Source: G958296245 sp965262055
GTDB taxonomy: Bacteria; Chloroflexota; Dehalococcoidia; Lucifugimonadales; G958296245
Reading direction: 5' to 3'
Assembly: GCA_965262055.1 (NCBI GenBank)
Contig: CBDHEI010000002.1
Coordinates: forward strand, 3,224,001-3,288,000
Length of the DNA stretch: 64,000 bases
Shown: piece after piece, positions 17,371 through 26,379 of the stretch
Layout of the letters: each line of letters starts with the position of its first letter
Numbering within the stretch: position 1 is the stretch's first letter
Made by a program: the position numbers and the translations under genes
The notes under the pieces: model-generated
The model's database searches: none
Seen by the model: the letters and a program-made list of their open reading frames with translations, nothing else
What the model was told of the DNA's origin: nothing

Positions 17371-18330
17371 CTATCCCGAGACTCTTATGCGCGGATCGGC
17401 ATAGGCGTAAAGGATGTCCGCCAGCAGGTTCGCGTAGAGAACGAGGGACGCGCTGAAGAAGGTGAGCCCCATCAGGATCGGGTAGTCGCGGTTCGTAATC
17501 GACTTGATGGAAAGAAGCCCCATCCCTGGCCAGGAGAACATCACCTCGATCAGGATAGCGCCACCGATCAGGCCCGGTAGGCGCAGCGTTGTGATGGTGA
17601 TCATCGGCAGCAGCGCGTTCCGGAAGGCGTGACGGGCAATAACCACGTACTCGGTGAGCCCCTTCGCCCTGGCGGTTGTGACGTAGTCGGCGTTCATCAC
17701 CTCCAGCATGGCGGTGCGCGCGTAGCGTGTGTTCCCCGACATCGAGTCGATAGACAGTATGAACGCGGGCATGACCAAGTGGTGCAGGTTGCCCAATATC
17801 GTGAACCCCTCAGACGCGTTGTACATGCCGAAGCTTGGGATCCAGTGCAACTTGAGGGAGAAGATGTATAAGGCTATGAGCGCGAAGAAGAAGGTGGGTA
17901 TCGAGATGCCGAACAGCGACGCGACGCTCAGGGTGTAGTCGTACGCGCTGTACTGCCGGAGCGCCGCTATGACACCGAATACAGTGCCCAGAACTGTGGC
18001 AATAACAAGGCCAGTGGTGGTGAGCTCCAAGGTGGCGAGCATCCGCGACGTGATGATGTCGAGGACGGGGCGCCTGCTCATGTAGGAGAAGCCGAAGTTC
18101 CCCTGGAGCACCTCCTTCAGCCACAAAACGTATCGTACCGGGATGGGTTTGTCCAACCCCAAGGATTCGCGCATCTTCTGCGCGTCCTCCAAGCCCTGGA
18201 ACTCCTCAGGGTCGATCATCGCGCTGATGGGGTCCCCCGGGGCCAGATTGATGAACGTGAAGGTGATGATCGAAATGCCCAGCAGCATGGGCAGCGAGAT
18301 AATGATCCGTCGGATGATATACTTCCTCAT
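17371..18330 (-). CDS. ABC transporter permease, DppB/OppB type
   Basis: 319 residues. Typical features: an N-terminal helix after 'MRKYIIRRI', the periplasmic 'NLAPGDPISAMI' segment, 'GLDKPIPVRYVLWLKEVLQG' and the EAA loop 'DYVTTARAKGLTEYVVIARH' near residue 215. Six membrane helices are expected. It forms a heterodimer with the DppC-type protein encoded next and receives substrate from the lipoprotein encoded at 18452-20269. No ATP-binding partner is adjacent; a DppD-type ATPase is encoded 14 kb away at 32282. Confidence 0.9.
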   Translation of the reverse strand: MRKYIIRRIIISLPMLLGISIITFTFINLAPGDPISAMIDPEEFQGLEDAQKMRESLGLDKPIPVRYVLWLKEVLQGNFGFSYMSRRPVLDIITSRMLATLELTTTGLVIATVLGTVFGVIAALRQYSAYDYTLSVASLFGISIPTFFFALIALYIFSLKLHWIPSFGMYNASEGFTILGNLHHLVMPAFILSIDSMSGNTRYARTAMLEVMNADYVTTARAKGLTEYVVIARHAFRNALLPMITITTLRLPGLIGGAILIEVMFSWPGMGLLSIKSITNRDYPILMGLTFFSASLVLYANLLADILYAYADPRIRVSG

Positions 18331-18451
18331 TGGCCCTGCCTATGTGCTCCTATAGGGTGCTCAGGTCGAAGCTGACCAGATTCTAGCCGTTATGCGAGTA
18401 GGTTGCAACCGGTTCGCGGTCCTAACCGCGGCGGTGGCCAGGAAACCGACG

Positions 18452-20269
18452 CTACTCCAACATCTCCCACTGCTCTAGATGGTAAAACCACTCGGCGTGC
18501 CATTTGAACTCCGGGGTGACCATGATGCTACCCAGGTCGGAGGGCTGGGGCCTCGCGCCGAACCCCGGAACGTAGACGTGCGTTCCGTATACCCCCAGCC
18601 ACACGCTCGAATATATAGGCAGGATGGGCAGGTCCTCGATGAACATCTCGTTGACCTGGCGGCCGATCCGCTCCTGCTCGGTTCGCGTCAATGCGCTGGG
18701 CAGCGCGTTCAGTAGCGAATCCAGCTTGGGACTAGCGTAGCCCATAGCGTCGGTTTGAGCGCTATGGAAGTAGAAGTATGTGCCGGACAGCGATCCGCCC
18801 CAGCCTCCCACGCGCACGGCGTCATATTCGTGGTCCTGGTAGTAAGCGACGGCCCAGGAAGCGGTGTCCATCTCTTGGAACGATATCCTCAGACCGGCGT
18901 CGACCAGCATCGCCTGTTCCGCATTGTGCATGGACCTCTGATCGGGGTGGGCGGATGCGGGTGTCTTGACCGTCAGCGTCCTGTCTTCATCCCATCCCAC
19001 CTCCCCAAGAAGCCTCCTTGCGCGGGCCGAGTCGCCGGATTCCGGGTATCTCCTCTTCATCTCCTCAGTGACCACGCCCACCGGCATGAACAGGCACGTG
19101 TTGTTGATGACGCCCAGGCCGCCGACGAAGCTGTTCACAAGCTCGCGCCTATCCAGGGCGAGCATGGCCGCCTGCCTTATGCGAGGGTCCGCCAGCCACT
19201 CTGTCCTGGAGTTGAACGCGTACCCGGCGGAAGTACGCTGGGTAGCCACGGCGGCAAGCTCGAAGCGGGGGTCCTGGAGCAGGGCTTTGTATGCGTCCAT
19301 AGAAAGATCGCCACGCCTGTTGACGTCGATCTCCCCCCGCTGCATCGCCGCGTGGGCGACCTCGGGCGATCTGATCAGGTGCACCAGCACGGCCTCGATC
19401 TTGGGCTCGCCCATGAAGTAGTCCGGGTTCGCCTCGAACTGTATGAAGTGGCCCGGCCGTCGCTGCTCGAACCGGTACGGCCCAGAGCCGACCATTCCGT
19501 GGACGAAGAACTCGTCGGTGTCCAGTTTGTCAGGCTGCACACTTCCAAGCAGGTGTTCTGGCAGAATTGGCTTCACGTAGAGCGCGTCGAGAAAGAAGCC
19601 TGACGGGGAGACCAGGTCGAATCGGATCGTGTGGTCGTCGAGTACGACCAACCCACTTACGCCCTTGGCCCGGCCCTCGCTGAAGTCCCCCGCGCCTTCG
19701 ATTATGGACAGCCTGCCTATCTGGTTGTTGTACGCCTGCTGTCCGGCGTAGGCGGTGAACGTGAAGGTCACGTCCCTTGCGGTCACCGGGGCGCCATCGT
19801 GGAAGGCCGCGTCCTCGCGCAGATAGAAAGTGTAAGATGCGCCGTCGGCCGCCACCTCCCACCTCTCCGCAAGCTCGGGACGGAACGCCTGCCGTATCGG
19901 GTCTGCCATGACGAGGCTAGAGAACAGGTATGCGTTCGCCAGCGACACGTAGCCGCTGGCGCCGGTGAAGGGGGAGAGCTTCTGGACCTCGCTGGAGGTG
20001 CGCATGTGTAGGACCGTCTCGGCGTCACCCACGGGCCCCAGGTCCCTCACGATCTGCTGCTCGACGGTCACTATCCTCTCTACCGGCACCTCCCTGACCA
20101 CCTCCCTCTCAACCACAACCAGCCTCTCGATGGGGATCTCCTTGACCACGGGTTGCTCTATGATCACGTTGCGCTCGACGGGGACCTCCGTCACGAACTC
20201 CTGTGTGCACGCCAAGGTCAAGACGGTCAGTGTGGCGCTCATCAGAGCGCCCGGCCAGGGGATGCGCAT
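18452..20269 (-). CDS. family-5 solute-binding lipoprotein with Val/Glu linker
   Basis: 605 residues from the Met at 20269, which gives a proper signal peptide ending T-L-A-C21; the frame extends 20 codons further without one. After the lipid cysteine comes a ~60-residue linker of repeating Val/Glu units ('VVREVPVERIVTVEQQIV'). The family-5 fold starts near residue 85: 'ELAERWEVAADGASYTFYL', 'VTARDVTFTF', and C-terminal 'INEMFIEDLPILP'-like text. It binds peptides or similar solutes outside the membrane. First gene of the transporter-def-ggt run. It is clearly paralogous to the lipoprotein at 30083. Confidence 0.87.
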   Translation of the reverse strand: MRIPWPGALMSATLTVLTLACTQEFVTEVPVERNVIIEQPVVKEIPIERLVVVEREVVREVPVERIVTVEQQIVRDLGPVGDAETVLHMRTSSEVQKLSPFTGASGYVSLANAYLFSSLVMADPIRQAFRPELAERWEVAADGASYTFYLREDAAFHDGAPVTARDVTFTFTAYAGQQAYNNQIGRLSIIEGAGDFSEGRAKGVSGLVVLDDHTIRFDLVSPSGFFLDALYVKPILPEHLLGSVQPDKLDTDEFFVHGMVGSGPYRFEQRRPGHFIQFEANPDYFMGEPKIEAVLVHLIRSPEVAHAAMQRGEIDVNRRGDLSMDAYKALLQDPRFELAAVATQRTSAGYAFNSRTEWLADPRIRQAAMLALDRRELVNSFVGGLGVINNTCLFMPVGVVTEEMKRRYPESGDSARARRLLGEVGWDEDRTLTVKTPASAHPDQRSMHNAEQAMLVDAGLRISFQEMDTASWAVAYYQDHEYDAVRVGGWGGSLSGTYFYFHSAQTDAMGYASPKLDSLLNALPSALTRTEQERIGRQVNEMFIEDLPILPIYSSVWLGVYGTHVYVPGFGARPQPSDLGSIMVTPEFKWHAEWFYHLEQWEMLE

Positions 20270-20426
20270 CTTTCCGGTTGTGGACAAGGCCGTGCAATCT
20301 CTCGTTTCGCACTCGCGGGGTGTAAACACCGTTCGCGGATGGTGGCTGTGGTCAACGCCTATGGAATGTGTATAACCTACGCGCCGACCTTAAGTCAAAC
20401 GAGAGACCCGTGCACCGGGCCTGAGG

Positions 20427-20846
20427 TTAAGCGCTCGCGTCCCCGCGACACCCTGCGTCAAGCTCCTCTTCAAGCAGGAGCTTCACTTTATGCTCGACCA
20501 CATCCCTGATACGGCGGACCTCGTCTGCCGGTTTCCCGGCGGGGTCGTGTAACCCCCAGTCCTCCGCACCGATCTGAATGGGACAGATCTCTTCAATGGA
20601 ACAGCCCATGGTGCTGAGGCGGTTGGCCCGCTCGGCTATCTCGGCCGTGAGCAGCTTGGGCCTGCTGGCGCTGAGGTCGATTCCCTGCTCCAGCATCACC
20701 TGCGCCACGACCGGGTGGATCCGATCGGAGGGCATGGTCCCGGCGGAGGCTACGTCGATGGCATTGCCGGCATAGTGCCTAGTGAAGGCCTCCGCCATCT
20801 GGCTCCTGCCTGAGTTGTGGATGCAGACGAACAGTATCCGCTTCAC
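20427..20846 (-). CDS. arsC: arsenate reductase, low-molecular-weight phosphatase type
   Basis: 139 residues from a GTG whose first bases overlap the stop of the preceding half-aquaporin (GTGA). The P-loop C8-x5-R14 is intact in 'VCIHNSGRSQMAEAF'. 'GCSIEEICP' carries the Cys residues used for redox relay in thioredoxin-coupled ArsC, and 'EDWGLHDPAGK' has the acid-loop Asp-Pro. It reduces arsenate to arsenite in the cytoplasm. Its place just after the pst/phoU genes is sensible, since arsenate enters through phosphate transporters. The partner efflux channel upstream is truncated. Confidence 0.9.
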   Translation of the reverse strand: MKRILFVCIHNSGRSQMAEAFTRHYAGNAIDVASAGTMPSDRIHPVVAQVMLEQGIDLSASRPKLLTAEIAERANRLSTMGCSIEEICPIQIGAEDWGLHDPAGKPADEVRRIRDVVEHKVKLLLEEELDAGCRGDASA

Positions 20847-21112
20847 CTAGGGGCTCCCATGGCGTCTTTCCATGACAGATGCTTGGTCAGTGCGAATCCG
20901 AGTGTCACTGCCGGGTTGATGTGAGCACCGGAGTGGTGTCCCAGCGAGTAGACCATGGCGGCTACTACTAAGCCAGCGGCCAGTGTCATCCCCACGGGGC
21001 CTACGGCGCCGCCGGAAAGCTCGTCGGCCATTACCGCCCCGGCTGCCCCGAAAACGAGGGCGAAAGTCCCCAAGAGCTCCGCGAGAGCGCGCTTCGTCAG
21101 GCCGGTCGTCAA
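20843..21112 (-). pseudogene. N-terminal half of an aquaporin-family channel
   Basis: 89 codons from a TTG with agggg upstream. The sequence matches the first half of MIP-family channels: 'KRALAELLGTFALVFGAAGA', a second helix, then 'GHHSGAHINPAVTLG' with the first NPA box. It stops after 'LTKHLSWKD', where a further ~140 residues and a second NPA box are expected. The stop overlaps the arsC start by 4 bases. Aquaglyceroporin-arsC pairs and fusions are known arsenite-exit arrangements, so a deletion may have removed the second half and left the translational coupling. It cannot form a normal pore alone. Confidence 0.7.
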
Positions 21113-21142
21113 CGATGCCCCCTGGTAGGTGGAGAGGTCTAC

Positions 21143-21787
21143 CTAGGCGAACTTGCCCGTCACCAGGAAGATCACCCGCTCGCCGATATTGGTAGCGCGG
21201 TCCGCCACACGCTCCAGATCGTGGGCTACCCAGAGGAGGAAGGTAGCCCGCCGGATGGACTTGGGGTCCTCGATCATGAAGGTGAGGAGATCACGGTACA
21301 CCTGGTCGTAGAGCGCGTCCACCTGGTCGTCGTCGTTGCAGACTTGGGCTGCGGCGACGACGTCTCGGTCGACCAGCGCGTCCAAGCTCCTCCGCAGCAT
21401 GCCAGTTGCGAGGTCGGCCATCCGCGGTATGTCTATAAGCGGCTTGAGGGGAGGCTCGTCACCCATCGCGATACTGATCTTGGCGATTCCCTCGGCGTAG
21501 TCTCCCATGCGCTCCAGCTCCACCGAGATGTGGAGGAGGGATATCACGAGGCGTAGGTCAATGGCCATAGGCTGTTGGGTCGCGATAAGGTTGATGCACT
21601 TCTCCTCGATGTCGTACGTCTGGTGGTCAATGAGGTCGTCCTGCTCGATAACCTCGCGTGAGGATTCCAGGTCGCGGCGTCTCAGAGCATCCACGGCCTT
21701 TGCAAGCGCCTTCTCTACCATGCTTCCCAGCATGAGCAGGTCGTCGTTAAGTATCCTCAGGTCTCGGTCGAAATCTGTTCTCGCCAT
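21143..21787 (-). CDS. phoU: phosphate-uptake regulator PhoU
   Basis: 214 residues, standard PhoU length. Two helical-bundle repeats are visible, each with a metal-binding Glu/Asp motif: 'ELERMGDYAEGIAKI' and 'DLERVADRATNIGERV'. PhoU links the Pst transporter to the PhoR kinase and damps uptake and signalling when phosphate is plentiful. It follows pstB by 14 bases in the same direction, the usual order. Nothing unusual is seen in the sequence. Confidence 0.95.
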   Translation of the reverse strand: MARTDFDRDLRILNDDLLMLGSMVEKALAKAVDALRRRDLESSREVIEQDDLIDHQTYDIEEKCINLIATQQPMAIDLRLVISLLHISVELERMGDYAEGIAKISIAMGDEPPLKPLIDIPRMADLATGMLRRSLDALVDRDVVAAAQVCNDDDQVDALYDQVYRDLLTFMIEDPKSIRRATFLLWVAHDLERVADRATNIGERVIFLVTGKFA

Positions 21788-21801
21788 GGCGTAGCCTCTG
21801 T

Positions 21802-22581
21802 TTAGCTGAAGCGTCCGGTTATGTAGGCTTCCGTCCTCTCGTCCCTGGGGTCGGTGAATATCTGGTTGGTCTCTCCATGCTCGACCATATATCCGGAACG
21901 GTTGTCGTCCACCATCAGGAAAGCCGTCTCATCGGAGACCCTGGCCGCCTGCTGCATGTTGTGGGTTACGATTACGATGGTTACGTCCCTGACCAGCTCC
22001 CTGATCAGCTCCTCGATCGCCAGGGTGGCGATGGGGTCCAGCGCCGAGGCCGGCTCGTCCATGAGGATGACCTCTGGCTCCACCGCCAGCGCACGCGCTA
22101 TACAGAGCCTCTGCTGCTGCCCGCCCGAAAGCTCGAGAGCGTTCTTGTTCAGGCGGTCCTTCACCTCTTCCCAGAGGGCGGCGCGCCTGAGGGATGTCTC
22201 CACCGCGTCATCGAAGCGCCCGGTGAACCCGTTGATCCTGAGCCCGAAGGCCACGTTGTCGTAGATCGACTTGGGGAACGGGTTGGGCTTCTGGAAAACC
22301 ATTCCAATCCTCGACCTGATCTCCGTCGGGTCCACCGACGAGGAGTTGATCTCCTCGTCGTTGAAGTGAATCTCCCCAGAGACAACCGCGCCCGGGATAA
22401 GGTCGTTCATGCGGTTGAAGCAACGCAGAAGTGTGCTCTTGCCACACCCAGACGGGCCGATCAACGCGGTGATTTTATGGCGCTTGATCTGCAGGGCCAC
22501 GTCCTTGAGGGCCAGGAAGGCGCCGTAGTGGACCTGGACGCCGCGGGCATTCAGGACATATGCGCCGTTTGAGTCACTCAA
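21802..22581 (-). CDS. pstB: phosphate ABC transporter ATP-binding protein
   Basis: 259 residues. Walker A 'GPSGCGKST' at 42-50, Q-loop 'VFQKPNPFPKSIYDNVAFG', signature 'LSGGQQQRLCIARAL', Walker B 'VILMDEPASALDP' and H-switch 'VTHNMQQA' are all present and in order. The 'QKPNPFP' and 'HYG..AL' features are specific to PstB. It powers phosphate import through PstA/PstC. The start overlaps the end of pstA by 8 bases, implying coupled translation. Confidence 0.96.
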   Translation of the reverse strand: MSDSNGAYVLNARGVQVHYGAFLALKDVALQIKRHKITALIGPSGCGKSTLLRCFNRMNDLIPGAVVSGEIHFNDEEINSSSVDPTEIRSRIGMVFQKPNPFPKSIYDNVAFGLRINGFTGRFDDAVETSLRRAALWEEVKDRLNKNALELSGGQQQRLCIARALAVEPEVILMDEPASALDPIATLAIEELIRELVRDVTIVIVTHNMQQAARVSDETAFLMVDDNRSGYMVEHGETNQIFTDPRDERTEAYITGRFS

Positions 22582-23464
22582 TGGACTTCACCTGGTATTT
22601 GTTTCTGAGATATATGGCGAGAGCGTTCATGGACAACAGCACGATGAGGAGCACGATGATGCCCGCAGCAGCAAGGTCTCGAAACTCTTCCTGTGGCCTC
22701 GTTACCCAGTTATATATCTGGATTGGAAGTACGGTGAACCGGTCCATGGGCGTGCCGGGAACGAATCGGAGGTAGACCAGCGCGCTGATGGCTATCACCG
22801 GCGCCGTCTCTCCAACAGCCCTCGATAGGCCCAGTATGATGCCGGTAAGCATTCCGGGAAACGCAGTGGGCACCACGACGTTCTTGATGACCTGCCACTG
22901 GGTGGCTCCCAGTGCGTACGCGGCCTGCCGGTACGTCAGCGGTACCGTCTTTATTGCCTCCCTGGAGGCGAGGATGACTATCGGGAGAATCAGCAGGGAC
23001 ATTGTGAGCGCGCCCGCTAGGAGGCTACGCCCCAGTGCAAGCAACTGGACGAAGAGTGCGAGGCCCAGCAGTCCGTAGACGATGGACGGCACACCCGCGA
23101 GGTTGGAGATGTTGACCTCGATCAGGGTAGTGAGCTTGTTGCGCCGAGCGTACTCCTCGAGGTATATCGCGGCGCCGATCCCCACGGGCACGGTAAACAG
23201 GGCGGTTAGCCCCATCAGCCAGATCGTGCCCATAATGGCTGCTCTCAGCCCAGCTTCTTCGGCGTGTCTGGACGGGTAGTTGAAAATCAGATTGTTGCTG
23301 AAGCTGGGCAGGCCTTCGTACAGTATCCGTGCCAGCAGTATGATCAGCCCGGCGATGCCAATCAGGATGGCCCCGAAGAACACGACGTAGAAGATTTTGC
23401 CTACCAGCTTCCTATGGGCGACCTTGGGGCGGAACTGATGAACTGTCTTGTCTATCATGCCCAC
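22574..23464 (-). CDS. pstA: phosphate ABC transporter permease
   Basis: 296 residues with about six membrane segments. The central permease region includes 'NLAGVPSIVYGLLGLALF' and the EAA loop 'QAAYALGATQWQVIKNVVVP', followed by 'GLSRAVGETAPVIAISAL', all typical of PstA. A ~25-residue cytoplasmic N-terminus precedes the first helix. It overlaps pstC by 10 bases and pstB by 8, so the three are one translational unit. Confidence 0.95.
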   Translation of the reverse strand: MGMIDKTVHQFRPKVAHRKLVGKIFYVVFFGAILIGIAGLIILLARILYEGLPSFSNNLIFNYPSRHAEEAGLRAAIMGTIWLMGLTALFTVPVGIGAAIYLEEYARRNKLTTLIEVNISNLAGVPSIVYGLLGLALFVQLLALGRSLLAGALTMSLLILPIVILASREAIKTVPLTYRQAAYALGATQWQVIKNVVVPTAFPGMLTGIILGLSRAVGETAPVIAISALVYLRFVPGTPMDRFTVLPIQIYNWVTRPQEEFRDLAAAGIIVLLIVLLSMNALAIYLRNKYQVKSIE

Positions 23465-24408
23465 TTGACTCCCCAGCGCTTTACGACCCAGTGCCCGAAA
23501 ACATTCATGGCAAGGGTCATCAGGAAGAGCAGTAGACCCACGGCGAATATGGTGTTGTACTCCAAGGAACCGTGGGGTGTCTCACCGAGACTGAGCTGCA
23601 CGATGTACGCGGTCATCGTCTGAATGCTTTCCAGCGGGTTGAGGGTCATCCTCGGTGTCGCGCCGGCGGCGATAGTGACCAGCATCGTCTCACCCACGGC
23701 GCGCGATATGCCTAGGATGAATGAGGCCACGATACCTGAGAGCGCGGCGGGCACCACGACCCTTACCGAGACCTCCAGGCGCGTTGCTCCGAGCGCGTAG
23801 GCCCCTTCCCGGAGTGACCTCGGCACCGCCAGCATGGCGTCCTCGCTGAGGGAGGACACCATAGGGATGATCATCAGCCCCATGACCATGCCGGCGCTCA
23901 GCGCGTTGAACACGATCATGTCCGGGAAGATGACCTGTAGCTGCGGCGTCACGAAGGTCAACGCGAAGTAGCCGTATACTACCGTCGGTATGCCTGCCAG
24001 CACCTCCAGAGAGGGCTTGATGGCTCGGCGTACCTTATCGGGAGCGTACTCGGAGAGAAAGATAGCCGTTGCCACGCCTACGGGTATCGCCACCATGGCG
24101 GCTATACCTGCCACCAGCAGAGTTCCCGCGGCCAGAGGAAGGACCCCGTACGACTGGGGCTTGAGTATCGGGGACCATCGGGCCCCCAGGAGGAAGTCCC
24201 AGATCGGTATCTCTATGAAGAAGCCCCAAGCCTGGCTCAGCAGGCTGACCACGATGCCGACGGTCGTAAAGATGGACACTATGGCGCATGCGAAGAAGAT
24301 CGTCTTGACGACATGGCCTTCTATGTCCCGCCGCGGACGCCTGGGGCCGGACGCGCGGCTAGTTCCTGTGTTCCCAACTGGGCCTGAGGTCGCTATGTTG
24401 CCATCCAC
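23455..24408 (-). CDS. pstC: phosphate ABC transporter permease
   Basis: 317 residues. A basic, Gly/Ser-rich cytoplasmic leader of ~30 residues precedes the first membrane helix. Signature segments are 'EVLAGIPTVVYGYFALTF', the EAA loop 'REGAYALGATRLEVSVRVVV' and 'GISRAVGETMLVTIAAG'. It pairs with PstA to form the channel. A hairpin lies in the 87-base gap between pstS and this gene and may lower its expression relative to the binding protein. Confidence 0.95.
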   Translation of the reverse strand: MDGNIATSGPVGNTGTSRASGPRRPRRDIEGHVVKTIFFACAIVSIFTTVGIVVSLLSQAWGFFIEIPIWDFLLGARWSPILKPQSYGVLPLAAGTLLVAGIAAMVAIPVGVATAIFLSEYAPDKVRRAIKPSLEVLAGIPTVVYGYFALTFVTPQLQVIFPDMIVFNALSAGMVMGLMIIPMVSSLSEDAMLAVPRSLREGAYALGATRLEVSVRVVVPAALSGIVASFILGISRAVGETMLVTIAAGATPRMTLNPLESIQTMTAYIVQLSLGETPHGSLEYNTIFAVGLLLFLMTLAMNVFGHWVVKRWGVKWA

Positions 24409-24447
24409 ATGTTTGTCTTTCGAGGTACTCTACGTGAGTTTGGGGCT

Positions 24448-24480
24448 GAGCGGCAACTCTGTCTTTCGGGACTGCCGCTC
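24448..24480 (-). promoter_or_regulatory. intercistronic hairpin between pstS and pstC
   Basis: An 8-bp stem (gagcggca/tgccgctc) with a 17-base loop sits between the pstS stop and pstC start. No T-run follows it on the minus strand. Such structures commonly stabilise the upstream binding-protein message or cause partial termination, giving more PstS than permease. Function here is inferred from position. Confidence 0.4.
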
Positions 24481-24495
24481 AACCCTGTGTACACG

Positions 24496-26337
24496 CTATC
24501 TGCTGTTCATTTCCAGCGCGTTGGTGTATGCCGAAGCGTCCAGCGGGATGTATCCAACCTCCCGCGTCAGCGCGCGGCCATGCTCCATGTAAAACTCCAC
24601 GAACGCCGCGACCGCAGACCGCTCCAAGCTCTTCTTGCTCACGTAGATGAACAGTGGGCGCGCCAGGGGAGTGTAGTCCCCGGACTCTATGGTGTCGGAC
24701 GTGGGAGCCACGCATCTGTCGCCGTCGTCTATCGCTACCACCCTGAGCTTGTCGGTGTTCTCCTGGTAGTACGCGTAGCCGAAGTAGCCCAGTGCGTTCC
24801 TGTCGCCCGATATCCCCTGGACCAGCACGTTGTCGTCTGCCGACGCCGTGTAGTCGGCACGGCTCGCCTGGGCCTCTCCTACGATCTCCTCGGTGAAGTA
24901 GTCGAACGTGCCAGAGTCGGTGTCTGGTCCGTACAGACGCAACGGCCTGTCCGGGAAGCTGTCCTTCACCTGGTTCCAGTTCGTTACCGAGGACCCCGGC
25001 TCCCAGATCTCCTTCAACTCGGATACCGACAGACAGTCCACAAAGTCGTTTCCAGGATTTACCATCACCGACAGACCGTCGGTGCCTACCTTGATCTCAA
25101 TGTACTCGACGCCGTTGTCTACGGCCGACTGCGCCTCGGAGTCCTTGATGGGCCGCGAAGCGTCTGATATGTCGGTCTCACCCACGACGAACCTCTTGAA
25201 GCCGCCGCCGGTGCCCGACACTCCTACGTTCACCCTCACCTCAGGGTGTATCTTCCCGAACTCCTCGGCGACCGCCTCGGTAATCGGGTACACTGTGCTA
25301 GACCCATCGATCTCGATGGTGCCGGTGAGCTTCTCCATGGTCATCTTGGCGGGGATCTTCTCTGGGACTTTCTGCATGCCGCCTTCGATGCTGTAGGCTT
25401 CGGGCGCCAGCGGGATGTATCCAACCTCCTGTGTCAGCGTGCGCCCATGCTCCATGTAAAAGTCCACGAAGGCCGCCACCTCCGGCCGCTCCAAGCTCTC
25501 CTTGCTTACGTAGATGAACAGCGGGCGGGCCAGGGGAGTGTAGTCCCCGGACTCGATCGTGTCGGACGTGGGAGCCACACACCCGTCGCCGTCGTCTATC
25601 GCCAACACCTTGAGCTTGTTGGTGTTTTCCTGGTAGTACGCGTATCCGAAGTAGCCCAGCGCGTTCCTGTCGCCCGATATGCCCTGGACCAGCACGTTGT
25701 CATCAGCAGAGGCCGTGTAGTCCCAACGGCTTGCCTGGGCCTCGCCTACGATCTCCTTGGTGAAGTAGTCGAATGTACCGGAGTCCGTATCGGGCCCGTA
25801 GAGAGCCAGGGGTCTGTTGGGGAAGAATGGGCTGACATGGTTCCAGGTCCTGACCGTGGACCCAGGTTCCCAGATCCTTTTGAGCTCTCCTACGGAAAGA
25901 CAGTCCACGAAGTCGTTTTCGGGGTTTACCATGACTGACAGGCCATCGGTGCCCACCTTGATCTCTAGGTACTCAATGCCATTGTCGGCGGCGGCCCGTG
26001 CTTCGGAGTCCTTGATGGGCCGCGAGGCGTCGGATATGTCGGTCTCGCCCACGACGAACCTCTTGAACCCGCCGCCGGTGCCCGACACTCCCACGTTCAC
26101 TCTCACTTCGGGGTGTACCTTACCAAACTCCTCGGCAACCGCCTCGGTGATCGGGTAGACCGTGCTCGATCCATCGATCTCGACGGTACCGGTGAGCTTC
26201 TCCATGGTCTTTGGAGGCGCCGCTGTCGGCTCTTCCTCACCGCCCCCGCAGGCGACCGCCAGCAGAGGAACAAGCGCCAGCACCGATAGCCATATCTTCC
26301 AAGCCTTAAGGGACCTGATCATTCGCATTCTCCTCAT
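24496..26337 (-). CDS. pstS: phosphate-binding lipoprotein with two tandem PstS domains
   Basis: 613 residues, about twice the usual length. Signal peptide with lipobox A-V-A-C30, then Gly/Glu linker. Domain 1 spans about 45-333 and domain 2 about 334-613, repeating with a 289-residue (867-bp) period. Each has 'EIDGSSTVYPITEAVAEEFG' or 'VEIDGSS...', 'SGTGGGFKRF', 'DISDASRPIKDSEA', 'GTDGLSVMVNP' and 'YGPDTDSGTFDYFT', the phosphate-binding loops. The two units are nearly identical, so the duplication is recent or homogenised. Met1, Met4 and Met6 are all possible starts; gaggag is best placed for Met6. Pho-box repeats lie upstream. One lipid anchor therefore carries two phosphate sites. Confidence 0.92.
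   Translation of the reverse strand: MRRMRMIRSLKAWKIWLSVLALVPLLAVACGGGEEEPTAAPPKTMEKLTGTVEIDGSSTVYPITEAVAEEFGKVHPEVRVNVGVSGTGGGFKRFVVGETDISDASRPIKDSEARAAADNGIEYLEIKVGTDGLSVMVNPENDFVDCLSVGELKRIWEPGSTVRTWNHVSPFFPNRPLALYGPDTDSGTFDYFTKEIVGEAQASRWDYTASADDNVLVQGISGDRNALGYFGYAYYQENTNKLKVLAIDDGDGCVAPTSDTIESGDYTPLARPLFIYVSKESLERPEVAAFVDFYMEHGRTLTQEVGYIPLAPEAYSIEGGMQKVPEKIPAKMTMEKLTGTIEIDGSSTVYPITEAVAEEFGKIHPEVRVNVGVSGTGGGFKRFVVGETDISDASRPIKDSEAQSAVDNGVEYIEIKVGTDGLSVMVNPGNDFVDCLSVSELKEIWEPGSSVTNWNQVKDSFPDRPLRLYGPDTDSGTFDYFTEEIVGEAQASRADYTASADDNVLVQGISGDRNALGYFGYAYYQENTDKLRVVAIDDGDRCVAPTSDTIESGDYTPLARPLFIYVSKKSLERSAVAAFVEFYMEHGRALTREVGYIPLDASAYTNALEMNSR
24499..26205 (-). repeat. tandem direct repeat inside pstS, 867-bp period
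   Basis: Unit 1 (about 25339-26205) and unit 2 (about 24499-25338) encode the two PstS domains. Each begins at an ATG in 'MEKLTGT(V/I)EIDGSS'. The repeats are similar at DNA level too, so short-read assemblies could collapse them, and recombination could delete one unit in frame. Confidence 0.85.
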
Positions 26338-26379
26338 TTGCTCCTTTCCGGCTCTCCATCTCGCGTTTACTCCGTGCGC

